From Bradyrhizobium sp. NFR13 (lineage in GTDB: Bacteria; Pseudomonadota; Alphaproteobacteria; Rhizobiales; Xanthobacteraceae), in assembly GCF_900114605.1 (NCBI RefSeq), contig NZ_FOTP01000002.1, positions 310,001 through 374,000 of the forward strand: a DNA stretch of 64,000 bases, given 5' to 3'. The notes under the pieces are model-generated. The model was not told where the DNA came from. It saw only the letters and a program-made list of their open reading frames with translations, and ran no database searches. The position numbers and the translations under genes are program-made. This document shows positions 27,496 to 35,724 of this stretch, piece after piece (the stretch's first letter is position 1; each line of letters opens with the position of its first letter).

Positions 27496-28418
27496 CGCAT
27501 CATTCCCTGTACCGGAATGGCACGCAGGTGGTCGTAGCCGGCGGGAAACGGCATGATTTCGCCACCGGCTTCCTCTGGTGCAACATAGACAGCCTTTTTG
27601 CCTTGCCAGCGACCTGCCAGCACATCCTCCGCAAAGCGTGCGAGCAGGTCGGCGGTGAGTGCTGGCTTCTCGAGCGTGAAGGCGTGATAGGCGCGCGGAA
27701 TGATAATGAGCGAGCTGTCGGGAATGTGGATACGCAGGGTTTCGTGCAGCGCGCGTGGCGTCAGAAAGTCGAATTCGCCATTCAAGATCATCGTCGGCAC
27801 GCCGATCTGAGGTAATTGCAGCGTCAGCGGCTGGAAATCGAGGAAGGACTCCATAAGATTTTGCAGCGCGTAGACGTCATTGATCAGCCAGCCTTGCCGC
27901 TTGACCTTGTCGAGCGTTTCGAGAACCGGCTGCAGCCATTGGTCGCTGACATTCATGGGCAACAGCAGGTCCTGAAGATAGCTGGTACCGCCAAGGATCA
28001 ATCCGGTGCGCAGGGCATTGCCAAGTAGATAGAGTTGAGGCGGAAGCTCCGCAAAGCAGCTCATTGGCACAAGGCCTGCGAGCCGCTGGCTGTGTTCGAT
28101 GGCATAGCGTAATGCGATGAGACCGCCGAAGCTGATACCTCCGAGAAAAATAGGGCCTTTACCCAGCTCTTCCATCAGAAGGTGGAGTGCAGCGACGTGA
28201 TCGTCCTGGCGGATGAAGAGAGCTGGCTTATCGGACGCACCTTGACCAAGCAGATCGAACGTTGCAACGCGGAAGTGCCTTGCGACCAGCGCGTCGCGAT
28301 ATGCAGTCCATAATTCGGCGTATTGGGTCAGTCCGTTGACCAGAACATAGACGGGCGCGTCCTCCGGGCCGTCGAGTTCATAACGTATCCGATACGAACC
28401 ATACTTCAGGAACGGCAT
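27492..28418 (-). CDS. Alpha/beta-fold hydrolase
   Basis: 308 residues, cytoplasmic. Oxyanion region VYVLVNGLTQYAELW, FDLLGQGASDKP, nucleophile elbow GISFGG (Ser at about 113), acid in NGEFDFLTP and His in PRAYHAFTLEKP: a full Ser-Asp-His set. An esterase, lactonase or PHA depolymerase-like role is possible. A C-terminal extension of about 50 residues follows the core. It shares a FixK box with the divergent tandem hydrolase gene; predicted leader about 25 nt. Confidence 0.8.
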   Translation of the reverse strand: MPFLKYGSYRIRYELDGPEDAPVYVLVNGLTQYAELWTAYRDALVARHFRVATFDLLGQGASDKPALFIRQDDHVAALHLLMEELGKGPIFLGGISFGGLIALRYAIEHSQRLAGLVPMSCFAELPPQLYLLGNALRTGLILGGTSYLQDLLLPMNVSDQWLQPVLETLDKVKRQGWLINDVYALQNLMESFLDFQPLTLQLPQIGVPTMILNGEFDFLTPRALHETLRIHIPDSSLIIIPRAYHAFTLEKPALTADLLARFAEDVLAGRWQGKKAVYVAPEEAGGEIMPFPAGYDHLRAIPVQGMMR

Positions 28419-28477
28419 TGCGCTGACCGGTTGGCGATCTGATCGCTGCGATACTCAACTCCCGAAAGTCGATTCCA

Positions 28478-28491
28478 TTGAGCTAGATCAA
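28478..28491. promoter_or_regulatory. FNR/FixK box, one mismatch, in divergent spacer
   Basis: TTGAG-CTAG-ATCAA. Almost exactly central in the 131-bp spacer between two hydrolase genes: centre 66-67 bp from each start, so leaders of about 24-25 nt on both sides. Confidence 0.75.
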
Positions 28492-28549
28492 GCCTTTCCG
28501 GGCAGTCCCGCCGAACACTTTCGCGCAAAGCCATTGGGAGGACGCCGTC

Positions 28550-31057
28550 ATGACCGGGGCAGATGCCGTGAAACGTTGTGCTGTGAGCCTGATCATTCTG
28601 CTGGTCGGCACAGCGATAGCCGTCGCACAGCCCTTCACGCGCCGTTCGTCACAAGTCCAGCATGATGGATTGAAGAAATACTACGAGATATCGAACTTCC
28701 GGCTGGGTGGTAAGTATGACCTCAACGACCCCGCCAAGTGGGAAGACGGCGGCGAGGGCGGGGTCACGCTGGAGTCGCTTGGTAGTGGTAAGCTACGCAC
28801 GGCCTATGTCGCAGTCGGAAATCCGCGCCGCAACGCCGCCGGTGAGATCACCAATGCGGTGGTTATCAATTCCTACTATTCCGGCGACTCCACCGATATG
28901 TACGAGCAATGGGTCAAGGGTGCCGCGCTATCAGGTGGTGTGCCTATCATTGGTCCCGGACGACCCATCGATACCGACCGCTATTACGTCATTATGGTCG
29001 ATCCGTTGGGTACCTGGGGCGCCAGCAAACCTTCGGACGGTCTTGGCATCAAATTTCCGCAGTACAGCTACTTTGACATGGTGCAGGCCAACTATCGGAT
29101 GTTGCGCGACCATCTGAAGGTCGCGCGGGTGGCGCTGGTCGCCGGCGTCTCGATGGGTGGCACGCAGACTTATGTTTGGGGCGTGCTACATCCTGAATAT
29201 ATCGGTGCGCTGATGCCGATTGGCGGCACCACGCAGTCCGACGCCGGGGATCCGGTCGGCCACTGGACGTTCCAGCTCATGACGGCCGCGATCCAATCCG
29301 ACCCCGTCTGGCAATCGACCAAGGGCGACTACTACAAGCTACCGAAGGAGAAGCACCCGCTGCCGGGCATGGCCTTCGGCTGGTCGGTGTTAGGTCTCAC
29401 CGGCTATGATTTCGGCTACAGGACGAACCAGAGTTTCGCGTCGGTCCAGCCCGAGGTTTTCTACTGGGACCCGCCGAATGAGAAAGCTGGTCTCAATGTG
29501 AACAACCGCTCCAAGATGTATGATGCGGTCGATCTGGTCTGGCGTAACCGCGTTGGCGAAACCTACAACATCAATGAGAACCTCGGGCGTATTCAGGCTC
29601 GCACGTTGGTGATGCATATCACCAACGACCTCTGGCTGAATTTCAAGCTTGCCCAGCGCGCTGTCGATCGCGTTCCCGGCGCAGACCTCATCTCCGAGGA
29701 GAGTCCGGTTGCTCATTACGGTGTGTTTCCGATCATCAACAATCGCAAGAACGATCCGAAATTCGTCGCGTTCATGGACGATGTGGCGAGCCTCGATCGG
29801 GCGCAGCAGTTTGTCGACAAGAACTATCGTGTTCCCCGCGTTGCCGAGAATATCGACAAGACCAAGTCGTTCTGGAAGGACTACGTGACCTATCCTTATC
29901 CGGTTAAATATGCGACCGCGAAGAACAAGCGTGGCACGTCCTGGCAGATCGGCTATATGGACGAATATGCCGGTACAGACAGGGATCCGAAGGTTCTTGT
30001 CATCATTCATGGCAAGGGCGCATTTGGCGGCCACTACGGCAATATCATGCAATATGCCTTGCGCAGCGGCGTCCGCGTGATCGTTCCCGACTTGCCTCAT
30101 TATGGCATGTCCGGGCCCGGCAATCTCGACAAGAGCCCGGCGCGCACCATGCAGGATATGCGCGAGGTGATCTACGATCTCGTCGTCAACCAGCTGGGCG
30201 TCAAGAAGGCGCACTATCTTGGCCACTCTCTCGGTGGTCAGTTCGTGATGGGCTACGCCCTGACCTGGCCGGACGCGGTGCAGAGTCTTGCGCTCGAAGC
30301 GCCTTCCGGTCTTGAGGAATATCCGCGCGACATCACGATCGCCAAGGACAAGAAGGCGCGTCTGTTCGACGAATCCTTCGGCCGTGACTTCGCCAAGTGG
30401 AAGCAGACATGGGATCAGACCGGGATCCTGGCGGCAGAGATTGCCCGGCCAGAGGAGGGCATCCGCGATTTCTTCTACTTCAAGAAGCGTGACCCGGAGA
30501 CCGGCGTTGTGTCGGCTGCGAAGAGCGGTTACTTCTTCAGCGATAGCGAATATGCCCGCTTGCATACCGAGCAGCGGGTCGGGCTCACCAAGGGTAACCC
30601 GAAGGAGCTTGAGCAATGGTGCAACGTCTTCATCTTCGACATCTACACGATCGGGGCTGAGTTGCAGCAGGATGACCCGAAGAACCTCTACGAACGGCTC
30701 ACCGAGATCAAGGCGCCGATCTTCCTGGCGTTCGGCGACAAGGAGCCGTTCATCCCGACGCCTGCCTTTAACGGGCTGACCGACCTCGGGCGTGATGTCA
30801 TCACACCGTTCATGTCGCGTATGACCAATGCCGGCAATCGGCCGATGCTCAAGATCTATCCGGAGACCGGACATTTCATCCACACGGATAACCCCGTTGA
30901 ATATTCCGCCGACGTGGTGGACTTCCTGTCGAAGGGAAAGGTCGATACCAGCTCGCCGGTCGGGACCGACCGCATGATCAGGGGGGCCGTTGCATCGGTG
31001 CTTCCGGTGGCGCCTACACCGCCCGGTGCGGCCCCGACCGCCGGTCTGAACAAATAG
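28550..31057 (+). CDS. Exported tandem alpha/beta-hydrolase (two catalytic domains in one chain)
   Basis: 835 residues. A signal peptide (hydrophobic VSLIILLVGTAIAVAQ) leads into domain 1 (about 35-420), similar to homoserine O-acetyltransferase-type hydrolases, with VIMVDPLGTWGASKP and nucleophile GVSMGG (Ser201). Domain 2 (about 430-790) is a standard hydrolase: VIIHGKGAFGGHYG, PDLPHYGMSGPG, GHSLGG (Ser560), and a late acid/His (FGDKEPFIP, ETGHFIHTDNP). A Pro/Ala tail ends it. Two serine elbows in one exported chain suggests a two-step ester or polymer hydrolase in the periplasm; substrate unknown. The third hydrolase starts 10 bp downstream. Confidence 0.82.
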   Translation: MTGADAVKRCAVSLIILLVGTAIAVAQPFTRRSSQVQHDGLKKYYEISNFRLGGKYDLNDPAKWEDGGEGGVTLESLGSGKLRTAYVAVGNPRRNAAGEITNAVVINSYYSGDSTDMYEQWVKGAALSGGVPIIGPGRPIDTDRYYVIMVDPLGTWGASKPSDGLGIKFPQYSYFDMVQANYRMLRDHLKVARVALVAGVSMGGTQTYVWGVLHPEYIGALMPIGGTTQSDAGDPVGHWTFQLMTAAIQSDPVWQSTKGDYYKLPKEKHPLPGMAFGWSVLGLTGYDFGYRTNQSFASVQPEVFYWDPPNEKAGLNVNNRSKMYDAVDLVWRNRVGETYNINENLGRIQARTLVMHITNDLWLNFKLAQRAVDRVPGADLISEESPVAHYGVFPIINNRKNDPKFVAFMDDVASLDRAQQFVDKNYRVPRVAENIDKTKSFWKDYVTYPYPVKYATAKNKRGTSWQIGYMDEYAGTDRDPKVLVIIHGKGAFGGHYGNIMQYALRSGVRVIVPDLPHYGMSGPGNLDKSPARTMQDMREVIYDLVVNQLGVKKAHYLGHSLGGQFVMGYALTWPDAVQSLALEAPSGLEEYPRDITIAKDKKARLFDESFGRDFAKWKQTWDQTGILAAEIARPEEGIRDFFYFKKRDPETGVVSAAKSGYFFSDSEYARLHTEQRVGLTKGNPKELEQWCNVFIFDIYTIGAELQQDDPKNLYERLTEIKAPIFLAFGDKEPFIPTPAFNGLTDLGRDVITPFMSRMTNAGNRPMLKIYPETGHFIHTDNPVEYSADVVDFLSKGKVDTSSPVGTDRMIRGAVASVLPVAPTPPGAAPTAGLNK

Positions 31058-31066
31058 GTCCGCCTC

Positions 31067-31927
31067 ATGCCGAGGGTGAAGGCGGGCGATGTTTCACTGG
31101 GCTGGCGCGAATGGGGAGCGGGCGATGTCACCGTGGTCTTTCTCCATGGTAATCTCGCCAGCAAGGACTGGATTGAACTCGCCGCACCTCTGTTTCCGTC
31201 AGGGCTGCGGGTGATCGGGATCGACTGGCGCGGCTGCGGCGACAGCGACCGGCCGGAGCCTGCGAGCGACTACAGTAATTACTCCATGCAGCAGCACGCT
31301 GAGGATATGCTCGCTGCGCTCGATACGCTGGACATCAGATTCTGCCATCTCGCAACGCATTCTACCGGCGGCATCATTGCGGCACGGATGTTGTTGATGC
31401 AGCCGGAACGCTTCGGGCGGGTATTGGCCCTCGATCCGGTGACGCCGCTGGGACTGGCCTTCAACGCCGATCAGCTCGGCCTCTTCCGGGCCATGATAGC
31501 AAGCAAGCAACTTACACGCACGGTGATGGCCACCGCTGCGTCCTCGCTATTCGTGCCGGAGAGCATGGCGCCAAACGCGATCCCACGTTTCCGTGAGGGG
31601 CTAGGTGAAATCCAGGCGCTGTTCGACCGGATCGTCGAGCAGACATTTGGCGTGTCTGAAGGCATCTGGATCGGGACGCCCGTCAATCTCAACCGCGAGA
31701 AGGAAAGCAGAGAACTGGAACGCCGCATGCCGGAAATCCGGCATGCGCATCTGGTGCTCTGGGGCGAACGCGACGGGTGGATTCCATTGCCCGATTTACG
31801 GACCATGGCAGAGACAATGCCGGATTGCCGGCTCGTCGTTGTGCCCGGCATCGGACATTCGATGAACCTGGAGATGCCGGCGCTATATGCCGGTTATTTC
31901 GGCGCTTGGTTCGGTGCTCTCCAATAG
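31067..31927 (+). CDS. Alpha/beta-fold hydrolase
   Basis: 286 residues, no signal peptide. HG oxyanion motif FLHGNLASKDWI, DWRGCGDSDRP, nucleophile elbow THSTGG (Ser about 103), acid in WGERDGWIPLPD and His in VPGIGHSMNLEMP. Similar to haloperoxidase/esterase-type hydrolases. It follows the tandem hydrolase by 10 bp and is surely in its operon, so it may take up the intracellular part of the same breakdown path. Confidence 0.82.
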   Translation: MPRVKAGDVSLGWREWGAGDVTVVFLHGNLASKDWIELAAPLFPSGLRVIGIDWRGCGDSDRPEPASDYSNYSMQQHAEDMLAALDTLDIRFCHLATHSTGGIIAARMLLMQPERFGRVLALDPVTPLGLAFNADQLGLFRAMIASKQLTRTVMATAASSLFVPESMAPNAIPRFREGLGEIQALFDRIVEQTFGVSEGIWIGTPVNLNREKESRELERRMPEIRHAHLVLWGERDGWIPLPDLRTMAETMPDCRLVVVPGIGHSMNLEMPALYAGYFGAWFGALQ

Positions 31928-31963
31928 CAGCGGGCTTATCACAGGGGGAAGATTGGTAGAATT

Positions 31964-32422
31964 ATGGCGATTCAGTTTTTTGTCGGCTCGCTCGTCACCG
32001 TGATCACGATCATGATCCACGCGCTGGTGACTGTCGGCGCCGTGGGGATCGCGCGCAAAGCCGGGTTGCGGCACACCATGCGACCGAAATTTCACCTGAT
32101 GGCCGTGATGGTCGAGGTAGCAGCTGTGCTAATGATTGCGCACACGCTGGAAATGCTTGCCTGGGCGTTGGCTTACGCAATAGTGGGTGCAGCCCCGGAA
32201 GGGAGCGATCTACTTTATTTTGCTTTCGTGAATTACACGACTCTTGGCTACGGCGACATTACACCGGTGCAGGCCTGGCGGCTGATCGGGCCGATGACCG
32301 CCATGAGCGGCATACTGATGTTTGGCTGGTCAGCCGCAGTCCTGTTCGAAGTGCTGCAGAAGACACTGGATCATCTCGCCAAAATCGGTGCCCGTGGCTT
32401 CAATTTTGAAGATCCAGGCTAG
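31964..32422 (+). CDS. Two-TM potassium channel
   Basis: 152 residues with a hydrophobic N-terminal helix, a second near residues 45-65, and the pore: YTTLGYGDITPV (filter TLGYGD, a Leu for the usual Val), followed by the inner helix GPMTAMSGILMFGWSAAVLFEV. No RCK domain. Small proteobacterial K+ channel of the ion_trans_2 class. It sits at the end of the hydrolase operon and overlaps convergent fixK by 23 bp, so antisense pairing is possible. Confidence 0.82.
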   Translation: MAIQFFVGSLVTVITIMIHALVTVGAVGIARKAGLRHTMRPKFHLMAVMVEVAAVLMIAHTLEMLAWALAYAIVGAAPEGSDLLYFAFVNYTTLGYGDITPVQAWRLIGPMTAMSGILMFGWSAAVLFEVLQKTLDHLAKIGARGFNFEDPG

Positions 32423-33083
32423 CGAGCCGATTCCGGTCCATGAGCACGATCTGGCGTTGGGTGTTCCCGACAAAACCAAGGGTGCCGAGTTCATGCAGCC
32501 GAGACAATACGCGTGAAACAGTTTCCAGCGTCAGGCCGAGATAATCAGCGATATCGCGGCGCGACATCGGCAGCGCCATAATGTCGGCGGCTGTCAACCG
32601 TTTGTCCATTTCAAGCAGGAAGGCGGCGACCCGTTCCAGCGAAGTCTTGCGGCCAAGCAGAAGCATATGGTCTTCCGCATGTTGCAGGTTGCTAGTGGTC
32701 ATGCTGAGGAGATTGCGGGCGACCATGGCGTCGTTTTCAGCGACTATCTCCAAACTTTGTCGCCTGATGAGGCGAACGGTGGTGTCGACAATCGCTTCCG
32801 CTGTGAACCGATGCTCGCCACCGTTCTCCAGTCCGAAAATATCGCCGACGAGGTGAAATGCGCCGATCTGTCGACGGCCATCGGAGAGTAGCTTGTAGCT
32901 TCGTACGGCCCCGGATTTTACCTGGTAGACGTATTCTGCTGGCTCTTTCTCGCCGTAGATCTCAGAGCGTTTTTTGTATGTGAATTCGTTCAGGCTGACG
33001 ATAGGATTTGAATCGCTGTCCATGCCGAGTTCACGAAGAGAGTTTGGGCGAGGCGTTGGGCTCATTGTCGTGCGAGCAAACAT
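32400..33083 (-). CDS. fixK: FixK/FNR-type transcription regulator (Crp-Fnr family)
   Basis: 227 residues from MFARTTMSPTPRPNSL, chosen for GAGGAG 7 nt upstream. A cNMP-binding-like beta roll (KEPAEYVYQVKSGAVRSYKLLSDGRRQIGAFHLVGDIFG) is followed by a dimer helix and a Crp-type helix-turn-helix with LGLTLETVSR, whose Glu and Arg read TTGAT. There is no N-terminal cysteine cluster, so no Fe-S oxygen sensing, as in FixK. The position of the redox cysteine of Bradyrhizobium FixK2 (Cys183, in MCRRD) is Ser174 here (MSRRD). It probably drives the boxes of this island. Confidence 0.88.
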   Translation of the reverse strand: MFARTTMSPTPRPNSLRELGMDSDSNPIVSLNEFTYKKRSEIYGEKEPAEYVYQVKSGAVRSYKLLSDGRRQIGAFHLVGDIFGLENGGEHRFTAEAIVDTTVRLIRRQSLEIVAENDAMVARNLLSMTTSNLQHAEDHMLLLGRKTSLERVAAFLLEMDKRLTAADIMALPMSRRDIADYLGLTLETVSRVLSRLHELGTLGFVGNTQRQIVLMDRNRLASLDLQN

Positions 33084-33438
33084 GGTCCACTCCTCACTTT
33101 TACTGAACGGCTTTCCATAAATTCTGCACTGCGACAAAAACAACATGTTTTTTACCGCTCGCGCCGAAGTAGATTTAAGAATAAGCTGGAACCTGCGACC
33201 ATTGTCTCAAGGTTCATTGCACCAAAGAACAACATAACGGTGCGTAATACGGTACTTAAGATAGGAGGCGATGCCTCGTCGCGACATGCATATTTCGATC
33301 CGAAATGCGTTCGGACCATTTTCGGTATCGTACGGATATGATGCGCCGATGGGAAGATCAGGCGCGATGCGTAAGACGTTCGACTAGAATTGATGCTTCA
33401 GCAGTGCCTTTCGCCATATTGATCGGAGTTCGAGTAAA
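33084..33438. promoter_or_regulatory. Divergent fixK-fixJ spacer with inverted repeats
   Basis: 355 bp without a gene. It contains ATTTCG-ATC-CGAAAT at 33292-33306 (6-bp arms) and TTAAGTA on the minus strand at 33253-33259, resembling half a FixJ site (TTAxGTA). No TTGAT-N4-ATCAA box was found here, so fixK is not obviously controlled by its own product. Candidate FixJ-dependent promoter of fixK. Confidence 0.4.
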
Positions 33439-34050
33439 ATGCCGGGCCTCGTTCACGTCGTAGACGACGATGCTTCGTATCGAACCGCGATCGAGCGGCG
33501 GCTGAAAGTGGCCGGCTATGAGGTAGCTGTATACGCATCAGCGACACAGTTGCTGGATCAATTGCCGTTCAACGTGAGGCCGGGGTGCATTCTGCTTGAT
33601 GTACAGATGCCCGGGTTGAGTGGTCTGGAGTTACAAAGTCAGTTGATTGAACTCGGGTCCAGCATGCCAATCGTGTTCGTCACCGCGCACCTCGACGCTG
33701 CAACGATTGTGCAGGTTATCAAGGCTGGTGCGGAAGACTTTTTGACGAAGCCAGTGACATCGGAGCAGCTGATCGATGCGATAGAGCGTGCGCTGCTGCG
33801 CCTAGAGACGGAAAATGGGCAACGCAACGAGCTCGCTTCATTTCGCGGGCTCTTGTTGTCCCTCACGCCGCGGGAATGGCAGGTGTTCGACTTGATGGTA
33901 CGGGGTAAAATCAACAAGCAGATCGCCTATGAGCTAGGAACAACCGAGCGCACGATAAAGGCGCACCGCCATCAGGTCATGGAGAAGATGCAGGTCGTTT
34001 CGTTTGCGGAGCTAGTTTCCGTCGCCGAAAGACTTGGTATGCGGGGATGA
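33439..34050 (+). CDS. FixJ-type response regulator (receiver plus LuxR helix-turn-helix)
   Basis: 203 residues. Receiver domain with VVDDDASYR acidic patch, phosphorylation site Asp54 in LLDVQMPG, Thr in FVTAHLD and Lys in FLTKPV. C-terminal LuxR domain: LTPREWQVFDLMVRGKINKQI and LGTTERTIKAHRHQVMEKM. This is FixJ architecture, and it lies divergent to fixK, the usual FixJ target. No FixL heme-PAS kinase is in the window, so its kinase is unknown; the kinase at 43631 is one candidate. Confidence 0.85.
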   Translation: MPGLVHVVDDDASYRTAIERRLKVAGYEVAVYASATQLLDQLPFNVRPGCILLDVQMPGLSGLELQSQLIELGSSMPIVFVTAHLDAATIVQVIKAGAEDFLTKPVTSEQLIDAIERALLRLETENGQRNELASFRGLLLSLTPREWQVFDLMVRGKINKQIAYELGTTERTIKAHRHQVMEKMQVVSFAELVSVAERLGMRG

Positions 34051-34091
34051 AAGACGTGCCTATCTCTGTCTGATTGCGGGTTCCGGCATAT

Positions 34092-34709
34092 TCATTCGTC
34101 GATATCCTGTTCAAACGTCTGCGCCGGAGCGCCGTTGTAAACGTTCGAAAACGGATTGAGCGGTATTGATGTGGTGAGTACCAAGAGGCTTGAATCCACG
34201 AATTGCAGCCGCAGAATCCGCCCTTGGCTTATCTCTTTTATCAGCGGGGAAGGGGCTTTCGCACCTGCGACACAAGCGTTTGTCAGGCACCAGGTGTAGG
34301 GAAAACGGTAAGGCTTGCCCTGGTCGATTATGAGTTCGACTGGATTCGGCAGGTACATTCCGACTGGAGAGAATATCTGTATCCGCCTGGCGGCATCGCC
34401 TTCGCGCTCTGTGATGTCGAGCCGGACAGCCATTTGACCGGTCGAGAAAGTTCCGGTGATCGACGTGCGACAAAGCACTTTTGCCCCACCGGGTTTGAAG
34501 CAGACTTTTTTCCAGTCCCCAAAAGTAACGTCCTTGACCTCGCGCTGACCACGGGGGCGCATTTCCGCGCCTGTGAGGGCGGGCGTCGAGCTCTGTTGAG
34601 ACGCGGCGGATTGGTTGAACACGATGTTCGCAGGTACAGCGAGAAGTAGTACCAAGAATAGATGCCCTTCATGGCTGCGGTGTCGCTCGTTGCGGTGCGA
34701 TCCTGTCAC
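34092..34709 (-). CDS. Invasion-associated locus B (IalB) family protein
   Basis: 205 residues. The N-terminus has a basic lead and hydrophobic stretch (FLVLLLAVPANIVF), probably a signal. The IalB domain follows: VTFGDWKKVCFKPGGAKVLC, MYLPNPVELIIDQGKPYRFPYTWCLTNACVA, with two Cys pairs as usual. IalB proteins are exported and widespread in Rhizobiales; roles outside Bartonella invasion are unclear. It runs away from fixJ and is preceded by the hydrolase gene, likely on one transcript. Confidence 0.8.
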   Translation of the reverse strand: MTGSHRNERHRSHEGHLFLVLLLAVPANIVFNQSAASQQSSTPALTGAEMRPRGQREVKDVTFGDWKKVCFKPGGAKVLCRTSITGTFSTGQMAVRLDITEREGDAARRIQIFSPVGMYLPNPVELIIDQGKPYRFPYTWCLTNACVAGAKAPSPLIKEISQGRILRLQFVDSSLLVLTTSIPLNPFSNVYNGAPAQTFEQDIDE

Positions 34710-34733
34710 AGCTGTCCTCCGGCGTCGGCTGTC

Positions 34734-35618
34734 CTATTTCTGGCTATCCAGGAACTTCGCCACCAGCGGCGACCAGATCGGGATAGCTTCGGGTGAGCCT
34801 ATGAAGAAATGTCCCTCGTTTCCGAATGGTGGCATCAGATGATATTCGGCTTGACCACCAGCAGCGGTGAAGGCCGCATGCATACTCCTTGATAGCGCCG
34901 GGCCGAAAAACGTATCGTTCTCGATATAGATCCACAGCATCGGGGTCCGCGACGTCCGACCGAACTCTGCCGTAGCCTCAACAAGTTTGTCCGGCGCGCA
35001 ATTGTTGTTTGGCTTGCCGTCAACGCGGCCGCCTCGGCCGGCTGCAAAGGTGATAATCGCCTTCACCTGCGATGGATTAACACTCGATAGGGCAATAGAG
35101 GCCCACCCACCGGCGGATTGCCCGACGACGATGACATCATTCGGCACGATCTGCTTCGCGGCAGTCAGATAATCGATAATCCAGAGATCTACTTTTGCGA
35201 CCGCACGGCCGGCATCGCGAAAATTGGGATTGGTGCATTTGCCGACCTTGGAGAAGAATGGACCGAATATCCCGTGCTCGGGAATGTCGATGGCCGACGC
35301 GCCATATCCGCTTCCGACCGGCGCCACCACGAGATAACCCCGCCTTGCAAACCATTTGGCTGCGTCGCGGAATTCGACGAGTGGAAAGAAGCTGCGGTCA
35401 GTTGGATTGAGAGCGACGCCGTGGTTCATGATAACGAGCGAAAAGGGGCCGTCGCCTACCGGGCGCACCAGGTAAGCGAACATCGGCAACGGCAGCGGTA
35501 GAACCCAGAGTTCTTCCTGAATGCGCACAGCGTCAGGCGTTTCCGCGGCTTGTGTCGACTCCGCGGGGGCGACGAACGCGAGGACCGCCATCACGATGAT
35601 CCGCTGGATGATATGCAT
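34734..35618 (-). CDS. Exported alpha/beta hydrolase (dienelactone hydrolase/PETase-like superfamily)
   Basis: 294 residues with signal peptide (to STQAAE). Oxyanion segment FSLVIMNHGVALNPTDRSFF, nucleophile elbow GQSAGG (Ser about 170), Asp in WIYIENDTFFGP, His in PFGNEGHFFIG. Four cysteines may form disulfides (GKCTNPNF, NNNCAPD). A periplasmic esterase is likely. It shares a perfect FixK box with the divergent DUF1275 gene; predicted leader about 23 nt. Confidence 0.8.
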   Translation of the reverse strand: MHIIQRIIVMAVLAFVAPAESTQAAETPDAVRIQEELWVLPLPLPMFAYLVRPVGDGPFSLVIMNHGVALNPTDRSFFPLVEFRDAAKWFARRGYLVVAPVGSGYGASAIDIPEHGIFGPFFSKVGKCTNPNFRDAGRAVAKVDLWIIDYLTAAKQIVPNDVIVVGQSAGGWASIALSSVNPSQVKAIITFAAGRGGRVDGKPNNNCAPDKLVEATAEFGRTSRTPMLWIYIENDTFFGPALSRSMHAAFTAAGGQAEYHLMPPFGNEGHFFIGSPEAIPIWSPLVAKFLDSQK

Positions 35619-35675
35619 GCTCGCTTAGCCCTGCATTTTGGTATTGCGAGCTGACCGCAGAAAACTCCGAAACAG

Positions 35676-35689
35676 TTGATTCAGATCAA
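35676..35689. promoter_or_regulatory. FNR/FixK box, perfect, in divergent spacer
   Basis: TTGAT-TCAG-ATCAA, centre 64 bp from the hydrolase start and 42 bp from the first ATG of the DUF1275 gene. Confidence 0.85.
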
Positions 35690-35724
35690 CCTAAGCATGT
35701 GGGAAGCCGGCGTTTGTTGGCTCG

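Noticed and set aside
29390-30883. 497-codon minus-strand frame
   Set aside because: Antisense to the well-supported tandem hydrolase; no motif.
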